64,000 nucleotides of DNA from the NCBI GenBank assembly GCA_050313895.1, contig JBNPMI010000008.1; one strand, given 5' to 3'. This DNA comes from JALFST01 sp022779285. Its GTDB lineage: Bacteria; Bacillota; Clostridia; Tissierellales; Peptoniphilaceae. The translations under genes were made by a program, and so were the position numbers. Below are positions 58,974-64,000 of this stretch, one piece after another; the stretch's first letter is position 1, and each line of letters starts with the position of its first letter. Under the pieces are notes generated by a model. That model saw only the letters and a program-made list of their open reading frames with translations. It was not told the DNA's origin and did not search any database.

Positions 58974-60446
58974 ATGAAAAACAAACAAAAGAAATCATTG
59001 TCCAGATCTCTGTTCATCGGAATCTCATTGGCCTTGCTTTTTTGCGGCCGACTGATTCCGCCGTTCGCAGGACTATCGCAGTCAGGCATGCAGGTGCTGT
59101 CCATCTTTGCGGGCATCCTTCTGCTCTGGCTTGCGGTATCCATCGATTGGCCGTCCATTTTATTGTTGGGAGCATTGGCATTTGTTCCGGAGCTTAAGTT
59201 TTCGCAGATTCTTGCCGGAGCATATGGCGGCTCCACATTCGTATTTTTGATCTATACCTTTGTTGTTACATATGCGCTTTCCAAAACAAGCTATATTAAG
59301 CGAATCGCTGTATCGTTCATCACATCAAGATTTGCTTCCAGAGGACCGTGGGCATTTATTACATTATATTTTTTCAGCATTCTTTTTACCGGAAGCTTTA
59401 TTTCGCCGACCGTTCTCTTTTTTGTCTATCTGCCGATTTTGGATGAAATCTATGAATTGCTGAATTTGAAACGGGGTGATCCATTTGCTGCTCTTTTAAT
59501 GATGGGAACGGTAATCATGTGTGGAATCTCTTCCGGAATGACGCCCATCGCGCACGTTTTTCCCATTCTTGCACTCAGCGCCTATCAGACAGCATATGAA
59601 ACGGCAATCGGATATGGCCCTTATATGGCGATTGCCATCCCTGTAGGTCTGATTACCGCTACGCTTGTGCTTGCCGCCTTTCGCATGATCCTCAGACCGG
59701 ATACCTCGGCTTTTGTGAATTTTGATGCATCGAAAATACAGGGTGTCGATGGAAAGACGACACGTTCTGAAAAAACCGTATTTTTTATTTTTCTTCTTGT
59801 AATTATTCTGTGGGTGGCACCGAGTCTGCTCAAAGGAATTGTGCCGGAGGGAAGCTTTTTATCGGCGCTAAAAGTGATCAACTCATTGGGGACCGCCTTT
59901 CCTCCTCTGACCGGCCTGGTGCTTTTGTGCATCATTACTGTGGATGGACAGCCTCTGCTGAATTTTTCTGAGGCGATGAGCAAGGGGGTGTCCTGGTCCT
60001 CCGTGATTATGTGCGCCGGCACAACGGCTCTGGGAGCGGCCATCACCAATACGGATATCGGCGTGACTACATGGATTTCCGGAATTCTGGAGCCGGTGAC
60101 CTTATCGTTGCCGGTGATTCTCATGGTTTTTGTTTTTACGTTATGGGCAGCGATCCAGACCAACCTCTCTTCCAATATGGTTACGGCGACGGTTGTTTCC
60201 GCTGCGGTATTGACGGTAACGGCTAACATGCCGAATGTGAATGTCGCCGCATTGATTGTCAATGTCGGTATGATGGCCTCCTATGCCTTTGCGACTCCGC
60301 CCGCAATGCCCTGTGTCGCGATTGCGGCATCCAGCGGATGGACCAATACGAAGCAAATGATGATTTACGGATTTTTGGCCATGCTGATTTCCGTAGTTGT
60401 GGCAACCTTTATCGGATATCCTTTAGGAGGTAAATTCCTTGCATAA
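58974..60446 (+). CDS. SLC13/DASS-type anion or dicarboxylate transporter
   Basis: 490-residue membrane protein with 11-13 helices. Expected two-fold layout: a first signature loop in S-G-M-T-P-I-A-H and a second in Q-T-N-L-S-S-N-M-V-T-A-T with the conserved Asn/Thr, then F-A-T-P-P-A-M-P-C near the end. The family moves sodium with di- or tricarboxylates or sulfate. GGAG is six bases before the ATG at 58974 (58971 is an alternative). It overlaps the YczE-like gene by eight bases and follows the FAD oxidoreductase by 21. Confidence 0.88.
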   Translation: MKNKQKKSLSRSLFIGISLALLFCGRLIPPFAGLSQSGMQVLSIFAGILLLWLAVSIDWPSILLLGALAFVPELKFSQILAGAYGGSTFVFLIYTFVVTYALSKTSYIKRIAVSFITSRFASRGPWAFITLYFFSILFTGSFISPTVLFFVYLPILDEIYELLNLKRGDPFAALLMMGTVIMCGISSGMTPIAHVFPILALSAYQTAYETAIGYGPYMAIAIPVGLITATLVLAAFRMILRPDTSAFVNFDASKIQGVDGKTTRSEKTVFFIFLLVIILWVAPSLLKGIVPEGSFLSALKVINSLGTAFPPLTGLVLLCIITVDGQPLLNFSEAMSKGVSWSSVIMCAGTTALGAAITNTDIGVTTWISGILEPVTLSLPVILMVFVFTLWAAIQTNLSSNMVTATVVSAAVLTVTANMPNVNVAALIVNVGMMASYAFATPPAMPCVAIAASSGWTNTKQMMIYGFLAMLISVVVATFIGYPLGGKFLA

Positions 60447-61128
60447 TAAGAGAAAATTTTCAAAAGAACTGGCGTTCGGAATCGCGTTGCTGATGAACAG
60501 CTTCGCGGTTTCGTTGCTTGTAAAATCCGACTTCGGAGTCGCCACTTTAAGCTCGCTGCCGCTTGTTCTGCATGAGGCCATTCAGCATATTTCCTTTGGT
60601 TGGATGAATTTTTTTGTGCAAACGGCTCTGCTTGCTCTTTTAATTTTTATTACGAGACAACCGAAGCCGACCTATCTTGTGTCCTTTTTGGTCAGTTTTG
60701 TTTTCGGAATGATGGTGGACATGTTCGGGGCACAGATGGACTTGTGGAGTTCGATGTGGACATTGCGTATATTCTACTTTCTTGTGGGATGGATCATGGT
60801 CTCATGTGGTGCGGCTCTCTTTATTTTATCGGCGATGCCCTTGATGCCCTTTGACCTTGTTGTCAGAGATCTGTCGGATTTTACCGGATATCGTGTTCGA
60901 ACAGTCAGAACCGTTACCGATGTATCCTTTGTCAGTACGGCGCTGCTCATCTCCCTTTTTCGATTACACCGGATCGTAGGGGTGGGCGTGGGAACGATTT
61001 TTATGATGTTTCTGAACGGCTATGGAATTCATTTTTTTATGCAGCTGTGGTGTAAATACTATGATTTTGTAACGATCACATCATTCGGAAGGTTTTTGGA
61101 GAAAATCGGAACAATACAAAAAAAGTAG
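60439..61128 (+). CDS. YczE/YitT-like membrane protein
   Basis: 229 residues, five or six membrane helices. F-G-I-A-L-L-M-N-S-F-A-V-S-L-L-V-K-S-D-F-G-V-A near the N-terminus and P-L-M-P-F-D-L-V-V-R-D-L as central block fit the YczE family, whose molecular role is not established. The start is a TTG (60439) six bases after AGGAGGTAA and lies inside the end of the transporter gene, so translation is coupled. It may help the transporter or oxidoreductase unit. Confidence 0.85.
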   Translation: MHNKRKFSKELAFGIALLMNSFAVSLLVKSDFGVATLSSLPLVLHEAIQHISFGWMNFFVQTALLALLIFITRQPKPTYLVSFLVSFVFGMMVDMFGAQMDLWSSMWTLRIFYFLVGWIMVSCGAALFILSAMPLMPFDLVVRDLSDFTGYRVRTVRTVTDVSFVSTALLISLFRLHRIVGVGVGTIFMMFLNGYGIHFFMQLWCKYYDFVTITSFGRFLEKIGTIQKK

Positions 61129-61172
61129 GAATTTTCAAAAGTTGGGCATGTTTCCAAGGACTCGTTTATTAT

Positions 61173-61201
61173 TTGACAAGAGGAGGGAAGAGGGTTATAC
61201 T
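61173..61201 (+). promoter_or_regulatory. Promoter of the iron alcohol dehydrogenase gene
   Basis: TTGACA (61173-61178) and TATACT (61196-61201) with a 17-base spacer, near consensus. Confidence 0.85.
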
Positions 61202-61216
61202 TTTATCGTCAAAAAA

Positions 61217-61238
61217 ATATCAAATCTGAGTTTGATAT
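61217..61238. promoter_or_regulatory. Operator-like inverted repeat in the alcohol dehydrogenase leader
   Basis: Perfect ATATCAAA-N6-TTTGATAT (61217-61224 and 61231-61238), starting about 10 bases after the predicted transcription start. Position suits a repressor block; it is too AT-rich to be a terminator. Confidence 0.55.
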
Positions 61239-61271
61239 GCTTGCAACATCTGTGTGTATAAGGAGGAGAAG

Positions 61272-62495
61272 ATGGCACGTTTTACGCTACCAAGAGATAT
61301 TTACCATGGCAAGGGATCGTTGGAGATTTTGAAAACCTTCCGGGGAGAGCGCGCAATGATTTGCGTAGGCGGCGGTTCCATGAAGCGCTTTGGCTTTCTG
61401 GATCGTGCGGAGCAGTATCTGAAGGAAGCGGGATTTACCGTAGAGGTTTTTGAAGGCATTGAGCCGGATCCGTCTGTGGAAACAGTTATGCGCGGCGCTG
61501 ATGCAATGCTGGCATTTCAACCGGATTGGATTATCGCAATCGGCGGCGGCTCTCCGATCGACGCGGCAAAGGCGATGTGGATCAAGTATGAATATCCGGA
61601 AATCACATTCCCGGAAATGACCAAGGTATTCGGATTGCCTCAGCTACGCCGTAAAGCTCATTTTTGTGCGGTTTCATCGACGTCCGGAACGGCAACGGAG
61701 GTGACCGCCTTTTCCATTATTACAAATAATCAGGAAAGAATTAAATATCCGATCGCCGATTTTGAAATTACCCCCGATGTGGCGATTGTAGATCCGGAGC
61801 TTGCAGAAACCATGCCGAAGAAGCTCGTTGCTCATACGGGAATGGATGCAATCACTCATGCTATAGAAGCGTATGTTTCTACCGCCAATTGCGCATATAC
61901 CGATCCCTTAGCGATTCATGCGATCGAAATGATCATTCGGGACCTCATTCCTTCCTATGAGGGGGATATGGAAGCTCGTGATCGCATGCATGATGCGCAG
62001 TGTCTTGCGGGAATGGCTTTCTCCAATGCGCTGCTGGGCATTGTACACTCTATGGCACACAAGACGGGTCCCGCCTTTGATGACTATGGTGCGCACATCA
62101 TCCACGGAGCAGCCAATGCGATGTATCTGCCGAAGGTGATTGCCTTCAACGCCAAGGATGAGACTGCGAAAAAACGTTATGGCGAGATTGTAAATTACAT
62201 GGGTATTTGCGAGAAATCCGCTTCCGATGAGGAAAAGGTAGAGGCTTTGATTCAGTATCTGCGTGATATGAATGACAAGCTCAACATTCCGCATTGCATC
62301 CGGCACTATGGAGCAGACAGCTATCCTACAGAGCAGGGCTTTGTTCCGGAAGAGGTTTTTCTGGAGCGTCTCCCGGAGATCGCGAAAAATGCAATCGCAG
62401 ATGCATGTACTCTTTCCAATCCACGAAAGATTTCCCGGGAAGAAATGGAAAAGCTCCTCAAAGCTTGTTACTATGATACAGAAGTAAATTTCTAA
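61272..62495 (+). CDS. Iron-containing alcohol dehydrogenase
   Basis: 407-residue family-III alcohol dehydrogenase. I-A-I-G-G-G-S-P-I-D-A-A-K binds the cofactor. Metal ligands lie in the Asp of H-T-G-M-D-A-I-T-H-A-I-E-A-Y, in H-S-M-A-H and in H-I-I-H-G-A-A-N-A. The sequence resembles the alcohol-dehydrogenase half of AdhE and butanol dehydrogenases. Candidate substrates are butyraldehyde, acetaldehyde or succinic semialdehyde; reading cannot decide. AAGGAGGAG precedes the ATG at 61272. Monocistronic with a strong promoter and an operator-like repeat. Confidence 0.92.
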   Translation: MARFTLPRDIYHGKGSLEILKTFRGERAMICVGGGSMKRFGFLDRAEQYLKEAGFTVEVFEGIEPDPSVETVMRGADAMLAFQPDWIIAIGGGSPIDAAKAMWIKYEYPEITFPEMTKVFGLPQLRRKAHFCAVSSTSGTATEVTAFSIITNNQERIKYPIADFEITPDVAIVDPELAETMPKKLVAHTGMDAITHAIEAYVSTANCAYTDPLAIHAIEMIIRDLIPSYEGDMEARDRMHDAQCLAGMAFSNALLGIVHSMAHKTGPAFDDYGAHIIHGAANAMYLPKVIAFNAKDETAKKRYGEIVNYMGICEKSASDEEKVEALIQYLRDMNDKLNIPHCIRHYGADSYPTEQGFVPEEVFLERLPEIAKNAIADACTLSNPRKISREEMEKLLKACYYDTEVNF

Positions 62496-62524
62496 ACCGT
62501 AACGAAAAAGGCTTGCCGAATGAA

Positions 62525-63156
62525 CTGACCCCTAAAAGTTAGACCAAAACGCTAACTGAAGGGGGTCAGTTTTGTTATGGCAAAATATAGTTTTGAATTT
62601 AAGCGCATGGTCGTTATGGAATATATAAATGGAAGAGGAGGATATCACTCCCTTGCCCAAAAGTATGATATACCATCAAGTACCAGAATTTGGGAGTGAG
62701 TCGCAAGATATCATCATTTTGGAGAAGATGGTTTTAGAAGGAGCAGACAGAATCAAATCTATACTTTTGAACTCAAGCTTCATATAGTAGAATTGTATTT
62801 ATCAAGCGAGCTCTTATACAAGAAACTTGCACTTTAAGTTGGAATGTTTGATCTCGGATACATTGTTCAGTGGGTTACGGCTTATCGTGCGGTAGATCCT
62901 GATGCTCTAAGACTGAAAAAAGAAGGGACGAAAACGAACTATGAACAAAGATAAAATTGTTTGGAAAATTGAGGAAGGCAATTCTGACGAGTAAAAGGAA
63001 ATCCTCAAGCAATTGCGGGAAGAGAACCTCAAGCTTTGGATTGAGAATGCATTTTTAAAAGAAGCGAAGAGGTTGCATTTAGAGGAGGAAACTCTTCTGA
63101 ACGAACTGCGAAAATCGTCCGAGGAAAATTCAAATGAAAGGACATTCTCGTGGTAG
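62525..63156 (+). pseudogene. Decayed IS3-family (IS150-like) element, orfA remnant
   Basis: The left end has the IS3-type terminal sequence TGACCCCTAAAAGTTAG (from 62526), part of an imperfect hairpin ending GGGGTCAG at 62569. orfA starts at ATG 62577 with M-A-K-Y-S-F-E-F-K and reads on past a TGA (W codon lost, about 62697) and a TAA (about 62835). The leucine-zipper end (L-K-Q-L-R-E-E-N-L-K-L-W-I-E-N) is in the frame of 62941 after a frameshift and another TAA, ending at TAG 63154-63156. orfB with its DDE residues is missing. Clearly inactive. Confidence 0.85.
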
Positions 63157-63480
63157 CTGGTTCTCCAAAACAACATATATCGTATTAAAAAATACAATGA
63201 AACAATTGCACACTCAGATACTGTTAATAGCGTCAAAAAGCTTTGTGAACAACATAAATAATTGAAAGACGCAATTGTGGAACACATCAATCGCTTAATC
63301 GCTTTTTTAGGTGATTCCTTTTCGGATCATTAAGAAAGTTTTTCAGAATTTGTAAAGAAAACACCTTTATCTTTGCTTGAAAAAATATATAGGATTTTTT
63401 CTGCTCTTTTGATTTTCCAAAAAAACGTAAATTTTTAGCCGTTTATTAACAGCTATATCCATTTTATTTTTACAAAAAAC
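63157..63480 (+). other. Coding-like scraps between two IS remnants
   Basis: Short readable stretches (Y-N-E-T-I-A-H-S-D-T-V-N-S-V-K-K-L-C-E, then A-I-V-E-H-I-N-R-L-I-A-F-L, then S-F-S-E-F-V-K-K-T-P-L-S-L-L-E-K) are separated by stops and a frame change. They may belong to the following IS110-type transposase or to the end of the IS3 element. No intact gene is present. Confidence 0.4.
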
Positions 63481-63595
63481 AGTAGACTTTTAAATCAATA
63501 GGGGACGGAATCAGCTAATTCATAGAACGGCGTCCATCGCTTTTTTTCGCCTCTTCTTCCATCTTCTCGGTCGTGTTAACATAATAAGAAATGTC

Positions 63596-63635
63596 TTATC
63601 AACTGAAAATATGTAAGGTATGATTCAGTTGATAA
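63596..63635. repeat. 11-bp inverted repeat in the IS-remnant region
   Basis: TTATCAACTGA (63596-63606) and TCAGTTGATAA (63625-63635), perfect, with an 18-base spacer. May be an end or sub-terminal repeat of a lost element. Confidence 0.5.
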
Positions 63636-63657
63636 AAGAAAATTCAGACAAAAACTA

Positions 63658-64000
63658 GTCTTATGCTAAAGCGGAGTATAAAAAACTATTCTTGGTTGCT
63701 AAAAAATCTAATGAAGTTTGTATAGTAAATTCTATTTTAGCGGTGCTTATTCACGCAACGGTAAGTGTTATATCCAGTTTGCAGGAAGCTTTAAAAAACG
63801 ATCAATGATGAAATCAAGAGACTATCTCTTTTAGATGAAGTTTTATAAAGATATGATGTTTTTCTAAAGTATTCCGGGCGTTAAAATACAAAACCTATGT
63901 TATTTATTAGAATTTAGAGATGTATCCAATTTTGCTAAACCGGAAGAATTAGTAGCTTTCTTTGGCTTGGCTCCAAGTGTATCTCAAAAGAGAATACTTG
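63658..64000 (+). pseudogene. Decayed IS110-family transposase remnant (runs off the window)
   Basis: Readable only with several frame changes: Y-K-K-L-F-L-V-A-K-K-S-N-E-V, then D-E-I-K-R-L-S-L-L-D-E-V-L, then I-P-G-V-K-I-Q-N-L-C-Y-L-L-E-F, then N-F-A-K-P-E-E-L-V-A-F-F-G-L-A-P-S-V to the window edge. The last block is the Transposase_20 (IS116/IS110/IS902) signature (P-G-V ... F ... L ... G-L-x-P). At least two frameshifts and an in-frame stop are visible, so it is not active. More of it should lie beyond 64000. Confidence 0.75.

Overview
The window is chromosomal DNA from a low-to-moderate GC, Gram-positive anaerobe of the Clostridia/Tissierellia type. Evidence for this: Shine-Dalgarno sites of the GGAGG type before nearly every gene, a lysine (L-box) riboswitch, intrinsic hairpin-T terminators, PFL/UPF0210, YolD, YczE and LytTR families, and a complete crotonyl-CoA/butyryl-CoA operon with electron-transfer flavoprotein. 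The exact family is not fixed by the sequence. The chemistry suggests an amino-acid- and peptide-fermenting butyrate producer (Peptoniphilaceae or Anaerovoracaceae are plausible, low confidence).

Layout. 1-4.7 kb: housekeeping (rpsT, two signal peptidases, lepA, hemW). 4.7-6.4 kb: L-serine dehydratase subunits on the minus strand. 6.4-15 kb: a lysine riboswitch driving an amino-acid ABC transporter, then a five-gene oligopeptide transporter. 15-21.2 kb: a six-gene minus-strand operon, ddl-murF-ACT-UPF0210-D-aspartate ligase-aspartate racemase, which predicts a D-Asp (D-iAsn type) peptidoglycan cross-bridge. 21.4-25.8 kb: aconitase, isocitrate dehydrogenase and citrate synthase, the oxidative branch to 2-oxoglutarate. 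25.8-29.4 kb: alr, ispD, ispF, an MreB-like protein.

29.5-33.6 kb is accessory: a small unknown gene, a double-frameshifted small gene, a truncated ABC transporter gene and a LytTR regulator / HD-domain protein / GHKL kinase cassette, with related repeat sequences on both sides and tRNA-Pro(CGG) next door. 33.7-36.6 kb is the most novel-looking unit: a 42-bp perfect palindrome in front of a four-gene operon (ribbon-helix-helix protein, four-helix membrane protein, SPFH protein with three zinc ribbons, membrane protein with a zinc ribbon). 36.7-42.4 kb: an IS remnant, a repeat-containing surface protein with a transglutaminase-like domain, a lipoprotein, an acyltransferase, a stomatin-like protein, a degenerate holin-like gene and tRNA-Val(CAC).

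42.7-50.2 kb is the butyrate region: a CoA-transferase, then thl-crt-hbd-bcd-etfB-etfA behind a strong promoter overlapped by a Rex-like operator. 50.2-54.3 kb: lipid kinase, Y-family polymerase with YolD partner, a 2-hydroxyacid dehydrogenase. 54.4-56.6 kb: a DUF1538 membrane protein with a tandem PII-like partner. 56.6-61.1 kb: a divergent LysR regulator with a FAD oxidoreductase, an SLC13-type transporter and a YczE-like protein. 61.3-62.5 kb: iron alcohol dehydrogenase with its own promoter and operator-like repeat. 62.5-64 kb: decayed IS3- and IS110-family insertion sequences.
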